From positions 744,001 to 808,000 of the forward strand of contig NZ_JASGBP010000001.1 in assembly GCF_030053345.1 (NCBI RefSeq): a DNA stretch of 64,000 nt, read 5' to 3'. This stretch comes from Flavobacterium sedimenticola. GTDB taxonomy: Bacteria; Bacteroidota; Bacteroidia; Flavobacteriales; Flavobacteriaceae. Made by a program: the position numbers and the translations under genes. Below, piece by piece: positions 24,603 through 32,233 of this stretch. The notes under the pieces are model-generated. The model was given only the letters and a program-made list of their open reading frames with translations. It made no database searches and was not told the DNA's origin. How positions within the stretch are numbered: the first letter of the stretch is position 1; every line of letters begins with the position of its first letter.

Positions 24603-25991
24603 TTAGCGGGATAGTTCCACAAAATATTTATAGAATAACGGTATCGTTTCTATCCCTTTCAAATAATTGAAAATGCCGAAATGTTCGTTAGGCGAGTGAA
24701 TCGCATCGCTATCCAAGCCAAAGCCCATCAAGATGGTTTTGGATTTCAATTCTTTTTCAAACAAGGCTACAATCGGAATACTGCCACCCGAACGTACCGG
24801 AATTGCCTGAACGCCGAAAGTTTCGGTGTACGCTTTATTCGCTGCTTGGTAACCAATGCTGTCGATAGGCGTAACATACCCTTGACCGCCGTGATGCGGG
24901 GTAACTTTTACTTTTACCGCTTTGGGAGCGATGCTTTCAAAGTGTTTTTGGAATAATTCGGTGATTTCTTCCCAATCCTGATGTGGAACTAAACGCATCG
25001 AAATTTTAGCGTATGCTTTACTGGCGATAACGGTTTTCGCGCCTTCACCCGTGTAACCACCCCAAATACCGTTCACGTCTAAGGTTGGACGAATGGAGTT
25101 TCTTTCGTTAGTAGTGTAGCCGGTTTCACCATACACCTCTTCAATGTCTAATGCTTTTTTATACGCGTCTTCGCTGTAGGGACGCTTAGCCATCTCGGCT
25201 CTTTCGGTGGCCGATAATTCTTCTACTTTATCATAAAAACCGGGAATGGTTATATGGTTGTTTTCGTCGTGTAACGATGCAATCATTTTAGTCAACACAT
25301 TAATCGGATTGGCTACCGCGCCGCCGTATAAACCGGAATGTAAATCGCGGTTCGGTCCGGTCACTTCTACTTCTACATAGCTCAAGCCGCGCAAACCTGT
25401 TGTGATAGACGGTTGTTGGTTGGAAATCATACCGGTATCGGAGATTAAAATCACATCACAGCTGAGTTTTTCTTGGTTTCTTTCTACAAACCAGCCCAAA
25501 CTTTTAGAGCCGACTTCCTCTTCCCCTTCAATCATAAATTTGACGTTACATGGCAAACAGTTGTTGGCTATCATGTATTCGAAGGCTTTGACATGCATGT
25601 ACATCTGGCCTTTGTCGTCGCAAGCACCACGGGCAAAAATAGCGCCCTCCGGATGGATTTCGGTAGTTTTGATCACGGGTTCAAATGGTGGTGATGTCCA
25701 CAATTCCATCGGGTCCGGCGGTTGCACATCGTAATGGCCATACACCAAAACAGTGGGTAAGGTTTTGTCGATGATGTGCTCTCCAAAAACAATAGGATAA
25801 CCGGGCGTTTCGCAGATTTCAACGAAATTGCAACCCGCTTTTTCCAAACTGGTCTTCACAGCTTCGGCCGTATTGATGACATCTTGAGCGTAAGCGCTGT
25901 CGGCACTTACCGATGGTATTTTTAAAAGTTCTATAAGTTCAGAAATGAATCGTTCTTTATTTTGTTGAACGTAATGTTTAATGGTGTCCAT
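24603..25991 (-). CDS. M20 family dipeptidase (CNDP-like)
   Basis: The 462-residue enzyme is a di-zinc aminoacyl dipeptidase. Metal and catalytic residues are in place: YGHYDVQPP (His and Asp), GACDDKGQM (bridging Asp), IEGEEEVGS (catalytic and metal Glu), ISDTGM (Asp) and SDAIHSPNEH (late His). The central dimerisation domain with SGLYGG is present. The YGHYDVQP form and length fit the CNDP subgroup of M20 rather than PepV or PepT. No signal peptide is seen, so it acts in the cytoplasm on imported dipeptides. ATG 25991 is preferred; an upstream start at 26030 would add 13 residues of no family similarity. Confidence 0.92.
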   Translation of the reverse strand: MDTIKHYVQQNKERFISELIELLKIPSVSADSAYAQDVINTAEAVKTSLEKAGCNFVEICETPGYPIVFGEHIIDKTLPTVLVYGHYDVQPPDPMELWTSPPFEPVIKTTEIHPEGAIFARGACDDKGQMYMHVKAFEYMIANNCLPCNVKFMIEGEEEVGSKSLGWFVERNQEKLSCDVILISDTGMISNQQPSITTGLRGLSYVEVEVTGPNRDLHSGLYGGAVANPINVLTKMIASLHDENNHITIPGFYDKVEELSATERAEMAKRPYSEDAYKKALDIEEVYGETGYTTNERNSIRPTLDVNGIWGGYTGEGAKTVIASKAYAKISMRLVPHQDWEEITELFQKHFESIAPKAVKVKVTPHHGGQGYVTPIDSIGYQAANKAYTETFGVQAIPVRSGGSIPIVALFEKELKSKTILMGFGLDSDAIHSPNEHFGIFNYLKGIETIPLFYKYFVELSR

Positions 25992-26074
25992 AGTATAATT
26001 TTGTTGTGCTTCAAAATTACTAAAAGACATTCAAAAAAATTTATAATTCATCATTTATAATTGATAATAATATT

Positions 26075-26082
26075 TATATTTG
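26075..26082 (+). promoter_or_regulatory. -7 element of tRNA-Leu
   Basis: TATATTTG is a perfect match, 15 bases before the mature tRNA. An upstream TTG at the usual distance is not clear. Confidence 0.6.
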
Positions 26083-26097
26083 CACTCACAATTCTCC

Positions 26098-26179
26098 GCG
26101 GGTGTGGCGAAATTGGTAGACGTGCCAGACTTAGGATCTGGTGCCGCAAGGCGTGTAGGTTCGAGTCCTATCACCCGCA
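26098..26179 (+). tRNA. tRNA-Leu (anticodon TAG)
   Basis: The 82-base gene has a perfect 7-bp acceptor stem (GCGGGTG with CACCCGC), anticodon TAG in loop ACTTAGGA, a long variable arm (TGCCGCAAGGCG) as expected for leucine, and discriminator A. CCA is not encoded. Confidence 0.97.
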
Positions 26180-26183
26180 CAGC

Positions 26184-26212
26184 AAGTCCAAACGAAAGTT
26201 TGGACTTTTTTT
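26184..26212 (+). terminator. Terminator of tRNA-Leu
   Basis: A perfect 10-bp stem (26184-26193 with 26198-26207) closes a GAAA tetraloop and continues into a T run. A duplicated segment begins in that T run. Confidence 0.92.
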
Positions 26213-26352
26213 ATGCTTTAAAATAGATTAATAATATGTTTACAGTTTGTTGTTTTTGAATGTTTTAGATTTTAAAAATTCGATTATTTTTATAGCAGGA
26301 TAATGATTTGATTTAATAATCCTCTATTACAATGAAAGGGGAAAAGCTTATG
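26206..26352 (+). repeat. Duplicated leader segment, copy A
   Basis: From the T run of the tRNA-Leu terminator to the seventh codon of a gene remnant, this stretch is homologous to 27086-27230. A 33-base block (26228-26260) is identical to 27107-27139, and the start-codon region ATGAAAGGG-AAAAGCTTATG is nearly identical in both. Confidence 0.9.
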
Positions 26353-26385
26353 TTGACTTCAGTATTGGTTGAGTTCTCACGTTAA
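26332..26385 (+). pseudogene. Beheaded remnant of the gene at 27210
   Basis: The first seven codons (MKGEKLM) match the start of the intact gene at 27210 (MKGKKLM). The reading frame then diverges and stops after 17 codons at 26383-26385. The intact gene continues with a membrane helix, which is missing here, so this looks like the 5' end of a former second copy whose body was lost or replaced. Confidence 0.7.
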
Positions 26386-26422
26386 ATATAAAATCAACCC
26401 CTTGTAATTAAAAATATTGATT

Positions 26423-27022
26423 ATGAAGACTACAATCAAATTATTATTTGTGTTACTATTAACGTCTAGTTGTAAAGCACAAACAATTGACATTTCCCAG
26501 CAAAATGGGGAAAATGCAACAGGAGTATATTACAAAGACATTCAGAACTTATTAAATACTTTTGAAGGAACCTATCTTTATTCTGAAGGGACAGCTTCTC
26601 TTAAAATAATTTTTCGTAAGCAGGTAATGTCATCGCCGGCAAATAACAGGTTTCGTGAAGATTTATTGGTTGGGGAATATCAATACATTGAAAACGGAAT
26701 AGAAAAATCAAATACGCTTTCTAATTTAAATATTTTTCATTCAAACGGATGGAAGTATAGTATAGATGGAAATACTGTTTTAGTTCAAGGGGATCCTGGT
26801 TGTCAAGACTGTTTACCAAACGAGAAAGCACTGAGATTAGGGATTGTTGAAGAATCAACTAATAATTCTGGGTTTTTGATTGTAAGAAAGACTAATGTCG
26901 CTGGACAAGAGGCTATAGAAGTTAGAATTATTTGGGATGCATTAAAAACAGTGGGAGCTAATAATCCTGCTCCGATTGAACCTACTATACCGGGAGAACT
27001 TTTTGTTTTGCTGAAACAGTAA
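26423..27022 (+). CDS. DUF6705-like secreted or lipid-anchored protein
   Basis: The 199-residue protein has a signal ending TSSCKAQ that may be cut as a lipoprotein at Cys or by signal peptidase I after Ala-Gln. The body contains FEGTYLYSEGTASLKIIFRK, LLVGEYQYIENG and a CQDC pair, the layout of DUF6705 proteins that are abundant and multicopy in Flavobacterium. Function is unknown. It is AT-richer than its neighbours and sits inside a locus rearranged by duplication, between the gene remnant at 26332 and the second copy of the leader. ATG 26423 is used. Confidence 0.6.
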   Translation: MKTTIKLLFVLLLTSSCKAQTIDISQQNGENATGVYYKDIQNLLNTFEGTYLYSEGTASLKIIFRKQVMSSPANNRFREDLLVGEYQYIENGIEKSNTLSNLNIFHSNGWKYSIDGNTVLVQGDPGCQDCLPNEKALRLGIVEESTNNSGFLIVRKTNVAGQEAIEVRIIWDALKTVGANNPAPIEPTIPGELFVLLKQ

Positions 27023-27061
27023 AATATAAAGCTTTAGTGTTTTGGCTGTATTCACAAGCAC

Positions 27062-27091
27062 AAAAGCTCTAACGTTCGTTAGGGCTTTTTT
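27062..27091 (+). terminator. Terminator of the DUF6705-like gene
   Basis: A stem AAAAGCTCTAAC against GTTAGGGCTTTT (one G-U pair) encloses GTTC and ends in a T run; copy B of the leader repeat starts in this T run. Confidence 0.85.
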
Positions 27092-27230
27092 ATGCTTTAC
27101 TATTGGTTAATAATATGTTTACAGTTTGTTGTTTTTGAAACTGTTAAATCTTGAAAATTCCTTTATTTTTACATCGTCAATGATAATTTGATGTAAATCT
27201 TTTATTCTAATGAAAGGGAAAAAGCTTATG
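27086..27230 (+). repeat. Duplicated leader segment, copy B
   Basis: This is the promoter and leader region of the gene at 27210 together with its first seven codons. It is homologous to 26206-26352. Both copies begin in the T run of a terminator. Confidence 0.9.
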
Positions 27231-27974
27231 ATAACTGTGGTTTTGGCGATTATTGGTTTTGTTTTATTGGCATTATCCGGCTATTTGCTGTACAGAAACA
27301 ACGCGAATTCCATGTCGGCCGAAAAGCAGAAACAATTAGAAGAAGCCATCAAGCAAATTGAAGTATTAAACGCCGAGATTGTAGAAAAAGATAAAATTGT
27401 CGATGAAGCCGAGCAAAAATTAAAAAGCCACAAGTTTGATGCTTTTACGCTGGCTCCGGGTCAAAACATTCCCATAGTTGAAATTGTGGATAACGATTTG
27501 AGTGAAAACAGCACGGTGGAAGAAGGCAACAAAAAGGTACACAAACTGATGTACCATCATCAAATTCGGTTTTCTTTAGTCAATGCCGGGAAGAGTGCCT
27601 TAAAGGATGTCATTTTTTCCATCAAGGACGATTACAACAAAGGCAAAGAGAAAATGAAAAATGCCAAAGCGGTTTCCAGTATCAATTATTTAGGCAAGAA
27701 AGTGGATGACAATGAAATGGGCGAATATGAAAACTTTGAAATCACGACACTCAATTTAAAATCTAAAAAGTTACTGTATACCAGTAATCTGCCCAGTAGT
27801 TTCGGCGTAGGAGATTATCAGTACCATATAGTGGTCGAATGGAGTCAAGGATTTTATCAAATGTTAATTAAAATTGATGAAGTGGACGGGAAGCTAAAAT
27901 ATACCTATGAGTTTTTTGATGTCAACGGTCATACTATCGATTTTAACAAGCTCGAAAGCAATATCACCAATTAA
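27210..27974 (+). CDS. Membrane-anchored coiled-coil protein, unknown function
   Basis: The 254-residue protein has one N-terminal membrane helix (residues 6-28, VVLAIIGFVLLALSGYLLY), a coiled coil of about 40 residues rich in Glu, Lys and Leu (to residue 75), and a beta-rich soluble domain that resembles a general immunoglobulin-like fold (HQIRFSLVNAGKSALKDVIF, YQYHIVVEWSQGFYQ). No family was recognised. The soluble part probably faces the periplasm. Its leader and first codons are duplicated upstream at 26206. Confidence 0.75.
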   Translation: MKGKKLMITVVLAIIGFVLLALSGYLLYRNNANSMSAEKQKQLEEAIKQIEVLNAEIVEKDKIVDEAEQKLKSHKFDAFTLAPGQNIPIVEIVDNDLSENSTVEEGNKKVHKLMYHHQIRFSLVNAGKSALKDVIFSIKDDYNKGKEKMKNAKAVSSINYLGKKVDDNEMGEYENFEITTLNLKSKKLLYTSNLPSSFGVGDYQYHIVVEWSQGFYQMLIKIDEVDGKLKYTYEFFDVNGHTIDFNKLESNITN

Positions 27975-28005
27975 AAAAAGCCTATCCAAACGGATAGGCT
28001 TTTTG
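27975..28005. terminator. Bidirectional terminator between the coiled-coil gene and the DUF885 gene
   Basis: A perfect stem of at least 9 bp (AAGCCTATCC with GGATAGGCTT) has an AAAC loop, with A and T tails on the two sides. Confidence 0.92.
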
Positions 28006-28006
28006 C

Positions 28007-29773
28007 TTAGTTTTCATCGGCAATCCAACGGTTTACTTTCTGTTCCAAAAGCGCTAACGGCATCACGCCCGATTCTAATACTTTTTGATGGAAGACTTTA
28101 ATATCAAAGCGGTCTTTCATTTTTTCCTCGGCCTTTTTACGAAGTTCCAGTATTTTCAATTGACCTATTTTATACGATAACGCTTGCCCGGGAATTGCCA
28201 TGTAGCGTTCTACTTCAGCGGTAATACTGGCTTCGCTTTCCGCTTCGTTTTCTAAGGAATATTGTATGGCTTGTTCGCGGGTCCATCCTTTGGCATGAAT
28301 TCCGGTGTCGACTACCAAGCGAATGGCACGGTGCATTTCATTACCTAACATTCCGAAATATTGGTAAGGATCGGTATACAAGCCCAATTCTTTCCCCAAA
28401 CTTTCGGTGTACAAAGCCCAGCCTTCGCCATAGGCGCCAAACCAGTTAAACTTTCTGAAATCGGGTAATTGTTCGTTTTCTTGTTGCAACGAAATTTGGA
28501 AATGATGTCCCGGAATGGCTTCGTGCAAAAACAAATCTTCATCGCCATACATATTGTACGCGGCAATATCGGGAATCGGAACGTAGAAAGTGCCCGGGCG
28601 GCTTCCGTCTGCCGAACCTTGTACGTATTCGGCACTCGCCGATTTTTCACGGAATGCTTCCGTGCGTTTGATTTGAAACGGTGTTTTAGGTTGTAACGAG
28701 AAGAACTTATTTACATTGGGTTCAATAATTTTGTGGATGCGCTCAAAGTTGGCAATCACTTCTTCCGGTTTTGTAAACGGCTTAAGTTTCGGATTGTTGC
28801 GCACATGGTCGAAAAATTCAATGATAGTGCCTTTGAAACCCACTTGGGATTTCACTTTCTCCATCTCGGCTTTAATACGTGCCACCTCTTGTAATCCTAA
28901 TTGATGAATTTCTTCAGGGGTTTTATTGGTGGTGGTCCATTGTTTGACATACACTTTATACAATTCGTTACCGCCTTTAATACTGCCTATGCCGCTTGTC
29001 GTTCTTCCGGCCGGCAAGTATTCGTCTTTCAAAAAGGCAATCATTTTACGGAATTGCGGCGTGAGTTTTTGATTAATCAGATTGGCGTATGCTTCCGACA
29101 GTTCTTTCTTTTGCACAGCGCTGAAATCGGCCGGGAATTTTTTACAGGCCGAATAGTACAAATTGTCTTCCACTCTAGGCGTAATGATGTCTTCGAACTG
29201 CGGAATCACCTTTTCGGTTAATGCTTTCGGCAAGACTACTTTTTCCTGTATTCCCTTTTTCATGTACACAATAGCGGAATCAATCCAAATCGTGTACGTG
29301 TCCATTCTTTTCAGAAAATCGCGGTAGTCTTTTTCGGTTTTGAAGGGTTGTGAACTTTCGGCACTGGCAAATTGGCCCATGGTTAAATGGGTTCCCCAAA
29401 ACTGATGAATGGGCGTCAGATTCGCATTTTGTTGCAGCAAATCTTTGCCTATAGTAATTTCCCAACGGATAATGTCATAGCTGTTTTTTTGCTCGTCAGT
29501 GAGCGAAGTCGTATCGATGGTAGCCAGCTCTTTTTCGTATTTGTCAAAAAAAACCGCCTGCTTTTTGCGATGAGAGTCGGTCATTTCAAAAACCAATTTA
29601 TCATTAAATTGACTTTGGCCGTTTTGTGTCGCTTCCAGCGGATTAAAAGCATTTTTATCGTTAAAATAGTCTTGGGCAATTTGGTCGATGTTGCCGGTTT
29701 TTGGTTCCGATTTACAGCTGTACAACAACAGGGTTGCAGCGGCTACGATTACAAGAGAAACTATTTTTTTCAT
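28007..29773 (-). CDS. DUF885 family lipoprotein, putative metallopeptidase
   Basis: The 588-residue protein carries a lipoprotein signal (LLLYSC). The DUF885 signature is present: HEAIPGHHFQ near residue 420, followed by EGWALYTESLG, a pattern of a gluzincin-type zinc site (HExxxHH plus a downstream Glu). The family is predicted to contain zinc peptidases, and characterised members are few. It should be anchored in the envelope and face the periplasm. Its stop codon is two bases from a shared terminator. No operon partner. Confidence 0.9.
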   Translation of the reverse strand: MKKIVSLVIVAAATLLLYSCKSEPKTGNIDQIAQDYFNDKNAFNPLEATQNGQSQFNDKLVFEMTDSHRKKQAVFFDKYEKELATIDTTSLTDEQKNSYDIIRWEITIGKDLLQQNANLTPIHQFWGTHLTMGQFASAESSQPFKTEKDYRDFLKRMDTYTIWIDSAIVYMKKGIQEKVVLPKALTEKVIPQFEDIITPRVEDNLYYSACKKFPADFSAVQKKELSEAYANLINQKLTPQFRKMIAFLKDEYLPAGRTTSGIGSIKGGNELYKVYVKQWTTTNKTPEEIHQLGLQEVARIKAEMEKVKSQVGFKGTIIEFFDHVRNNPKLKPFTKPEEVIANFERIHKIIEPNVNKFFSLQPKTPFQIKRTEAFREKSASAEYVQGSADGSRPGTFYVPIPDIAAYNMYGDEDLFLHEAIPGHHFQISLQQENEQLPDFRKFNWFGAYGEGWALYTESLGKELGLYTDPYQYFGMLGNEMHRAIRLVVDTGIHAKGWTREQAIQYSLENEAESEASITAEVERYMAIPGQALSYKIGQLKILELRKKAEEKMKDRFDIKVFHQKVLESGVMPLALLEQKVNRWIADEN

Positions 29774-29840
29774 GAGCTATGGTTTAGGTAAAGTAAAACT
29801 ATCGGTTTTTTTGCCATTGATTTGTTAACAGAATGATAAA

Positions 29841-30203
29841 TTATCCGTGATACACTCTTGAAGCGATGATGGAACCGTCTTTAATTTCGAGGACTTCGGC
29901 CACTAACATATCGGGTTCGTTGGCTACTGTTCGGATGTATTCCATAAAAACCCGATCCGGATTGGCAGTGAGTGAAGTGACTTTGTAATGCAAGGTCGGC
30001 AATCGGTCGAAAGCGTCTTGCCACCAAGTGCGTAAGGCTTCTTTTCCGGTGACCAAACCGTTGGTTTCGGGTTGACGGATTTTGAGTTTCGGGCTGAAAT
30101 GTTGTGCTTCGTCGTCATACAACGACAGGAGCTTTTCGAGGTTATGCGCGTTAAAAGCGTCAAACCAAAGGTGTGCAATTGCTAAGTTTTTTTCTGTTGC
30201 CAT
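29841..30203 (-). CDS. SnoaL/NTF2-like protein
   Basis: The 120-residue protein has the cone-shaped NTF2 fold pattern: an N-terminal helix pair (HLWFDAFNAHNLEKLLSLYD), DEAQHFSP, GLVTGKEALRTWWQDAF and final strands ending ASRVYHG. Such proteins are small ligand-binding or isomerase-like domains; the ligand cannot be read. ATG 30203 is used because the eight codons upstream run into the terminator of the pseudouridine synthase gene. No promoter of its own was found, so read-through from that gene is possible. Confidence 0.82.
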   Translation of the reverse strand: MATEKNLAIAHLWFDAFNAHNLEKLLSLYDDEAQHFSPKLKIRQPETNGLVTGKEALRTWWQDAFDRLPTLHYKVTSLTANPDRVFMEYIRTVANEPDMLVAEVLEIKDGSIIASRVYHG

Positions 30204-30215
30204 GGTGTTAGAAAT

Positions 30216-30242
30216 AAAAAATCCCAAGGATTTGGGATTTTT
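30216..30242 (-). terminator. Terminator of the pseudouridine synthase gene
   Basis: A stem AAATCCCAA/TTGGGATTT with A and T tails lies ten bases after the synthase stop codon (minus strand). Confidence 0.8.
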
Positions 30243-30252
30243 GTAAAGGTAC

Positions 30253-31158
30253 TTATATATTTTTCAAATTGATGATTTCCTGCTCGGTTAAGAAACGCCA
30301 ATTGCCGCGAGGCAAATTCTTTTTGGTTAATCCGGCAAAAGCGACGCGGTCTATTTTGAGTACGTCGTATTTAAAACTTTCAAAGATGGCGCGTACTACT
30401 TTTACGTTAGGCGTGCGGAGCTTTAACCCGATTTCAGTTTTTGGTTCGCCATCGATATACGAGATTTCATCAATAAACAATCGGTGACCGTCGAGCGTTA
30501 CACCGCCGGCAATTTTCTCCAAATCTTCAAACTTTAAGTTGCGGTCTAAAGACACCTGGTAAATTTTAAAAGACTTTTGATTGGGTAAACTGAACTTGCG
30601 AATCATATCGGTATCGTTGGTAAATACCAACAATCCGGTAGTGTTTTTATCCATACGGCCAATAGGCTGAATTTTGGCTTTGGTGGCGGCGCGTACTAAT
30701 TCGAGTACATTGCGGTGATCGGCATCGTCTTCGTTAGACGTCGTGAAGTTTTTCGGTTTATTGAGTAAAATATACTCTTTGCGTTCGGGGGTTAACACCG
30801 TGCCGTCGAAGTTTACGACATCGCCCGGTTTTACTTTATAGCCCATTTCGGTAATCACTTCGCCGTTGACTTTTACATTCCCCGATTGGATGTAAATATC
30901 AGCATCGCGACGCGAGCAAACACCCGAATTGGAAATGTATTTGTTTAAACGAATATCGTCGGATTTCAACGGTTTCGGGATATTGTTAACCGGTTTACCA
31001 GTTTTTTGCGGTTTTTTGGCATCGCCTTCAGCCGCTAGAGTGGTGTTCTTTTTCGGTTTTTGCGAGCGTTTCGGCATCGGCGGCTTAGGCTTATTCGAAT
31101 TAGGGCGCGCACTGTTTGGTCGCGAGCCGCCTCTTTTGTTGCCATCCTTCTTGTTCAT
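30253..31158 (-). CDS. RsuA/RluB family rRNA pseudouridine synthase
   Basis: This 301-residue enzyme isomerises uridine to pseudouridine in ribosomal RNA. A Lys/Pro/Asn-rich low-complexity tail occupies the first 65 residues. An S4 RNA-binding domain follows (RLNKYISNSGVCSRRDAD), then the catalytic domain with YILLNKPKNF and the catalytic Asp in GRMDKNTTGLLVFTND. The final block KYDVLKIDRVAFAGL is typical of RluB/RsuA. It is closest in layout to RluB, but RluF or RsuA cannot be excluded. A perfect -7 box lies 17 bases before the ATG. Confidence 0.9.
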   Translation of the reverse strand: MNKKDGNKRGGSRPNSARPNSNKPKPPMPKRSQKPKKNTTLAAEGDAKKPQKTGKPVNNIPKPLKSDDIRLNKYISNSGVCSRRDADIYIQSGNVKVNGEVITEMGYKVKPGDVVNFDGTVLTPERKEYILLNKPKNFTTSNEDDADHRNVLELVRAATKAKIQPIGRMDKNTTGLLVFTNDTDMIRKFSLPNQKSFKIYQVSLDRNLKFEDLEKIAGGVTLDGHRLFIDEISYIDGEPKTEIGLKLRTPNVKVVRAIFESFKYDVLKIDRVAFAGLTKKNLPRGNWRFLTEQEIINLKNI

Positions 31159-31175
31159 ACATTCTTAATTTAGGG

Positions 31176-31183
31176 CAAAGATA
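31176..31183 (-). promoter_or_regulatory. -7 element of the pseudouridine synthase gene
   Basis: Read on the minus strand the site is TATCTTTG, a perfect match. Confidence 0.55.
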
Positions 31184-31218
31184 CGGTTTTAATGGGAACA
31201 AAGCCACGGATTGTTGTT

Positions 31219-31259
31219 AGCCCCGACAGCAGCGATTACCGTGTAATGCGGATGGCGGG
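31219..31259. repeat. Intergenic repeat, copy 3 (inverted relative to copy 1)
   Basis: The complement of this 41-base segment aligns end to end with 5637-5678, with shared CCCGC, CCGCA, TAC, CGGTA and TCGGGGCT blocks. It lies just after the 3' end of the prenyltransferase gene. Confidence 0.6.
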
Positions 31260-31293
31260 AATAGGGTGTAGCAATTGCCCGAACTATTCGCTC

Positions 31294-32223
31294 CTAACGG
31301 ACCATGGTTTCTACTATTTTTTTGCCGTGGATGAGTACCGACGGATTGATGAGTACGATGCAGAAAACACCCGAAACGACCAGGAATTTCAAGATATTGT
31401 GGAGTTTGAGGTAATCGGGTTTGGTGGCCGATTGCCACAGTTTTTGCAAGAAGAAAATCAGCACAATCATGCTGATGTAGAAATAAATGTCCATGTAGCC
31501 TACTTCGAAAACTTCGACCAGGTAATAAATGGGCACGATGGTGGAAAAGGTGAGTAGTGTGATGATTTTTTTGGCAAAAGTTTCGCCATAGAGCACCGGT
31601 ATGGTTTGGTAATCGTTGGCAATATCGCCTTTGAGGTTTTCTAAGTCTTTAATCATCTCTCGGATGAGAATGAGCAGGAATAAAAACGTAGCGTGTGCAA
31701 AAATTTGCGGGTATAAATTTTTATAGTACAGCAATATGGCAAAAAACGGCAGTACGGCCAGGAAGGCTGCGGTTAAGTTGCCGATAACGGTTATTTTTTT
31801 GAGTTTGTGCGAATAAAACCAAATGAGGAAAATATAGGCGGAGAAGAACAGTACGGCGCGCAGCGATACGAAAAAAGCCAATAGGAATACAATAAAATTG
31901 ACGGAGAAATACACCTGCAATTTGGTTTTTTGGCTCACCAAGCGATCGAGCTGCGATTTGTTGGGCCGATTGATTAGGTCTTTTTTGCTGTCGTAAAAGT
32001 TATTGATAATGTAGCCCGAAGCGATGGTAAGCGAGGAAACCAGTACTATGATGAATAAGTTAAAATCGAGTAGCACCTCGAGTGCTCTTTTATTTTCGGG
32101 TGCCAGGATAAAGATAGCCGATAAGTATTGTGCCAATACAATAATGGGAATGTTATAGCCGCGCACCACAGAAAACATACTGACAATTTTCAGTAGGGTG
32201 TGCTTTGTTTTTCGGCTTAACAT
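31294..32223 (-). CDS. UbiA family prenyltransferase
   Basis: The 309-residue protein has about eight to nine membrane helices and the two Asp-rich prenyl diphosphate sites of UbiA enzymes: NNFYDSKKDLINRPNK early (NDxxD-like, first Asp replaced by Asn) and REMIKDLENLKGDIAND later. Flavobacterial members in this context are usually annotated as geranylgeranylglycerol-phosphate geranylgeranyltransferase, but the acceptor has not been shown and a quinone or other lipid acceptor is possible. It is the last gene of an operon with two mevalonate-pathway enzymes, which supply the isoprenoid donor. Confidence 0.82.
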   Translation of the reverse strand: MLSRKTKHTLLKIVSMFSVVRGYNIPIIVLAQYLSAIFILAPENKRALEVLLDFNLFIIVLVSSLTIASGYIINNFYDSKKDLINRPNKSQLDRLVSQKTKLQVYFSVNFIVFLLAFFVSLRAVLFFSAYIFLIWFYSHKLKKITVIGNLTAAFLAVLPFFAILLYYKNLYPQIFAHATFLFLLILIREMIKDLENLKGDIANDYQTIPVLYGETFAKKIITLLTFSTIVPIYYLVEVFEVGYMDIYFYISMIVLIFFLQKLWQSATKPDYLKLHNILKFLVVSGVFCIVLINPSVLIHGKKIVETMVR

Positions 32224-32233
32224 GAATGAGGCA

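Noticed and set aside
26098..26179. tRNA-Leu as an attachment site for an integrated element
   Set aside because: No integrase and no direct repeat of the tRNA 3' end were found downstream; the nearby duplication starts in the terminator, not in the tRNA.
31192..31557. A 121-codon plus-strand frame at the 3' end of the UbiA gene
   Set aside because: Most of it is antisense to the prenyltransferase and the rest covers an intergenic repeat.
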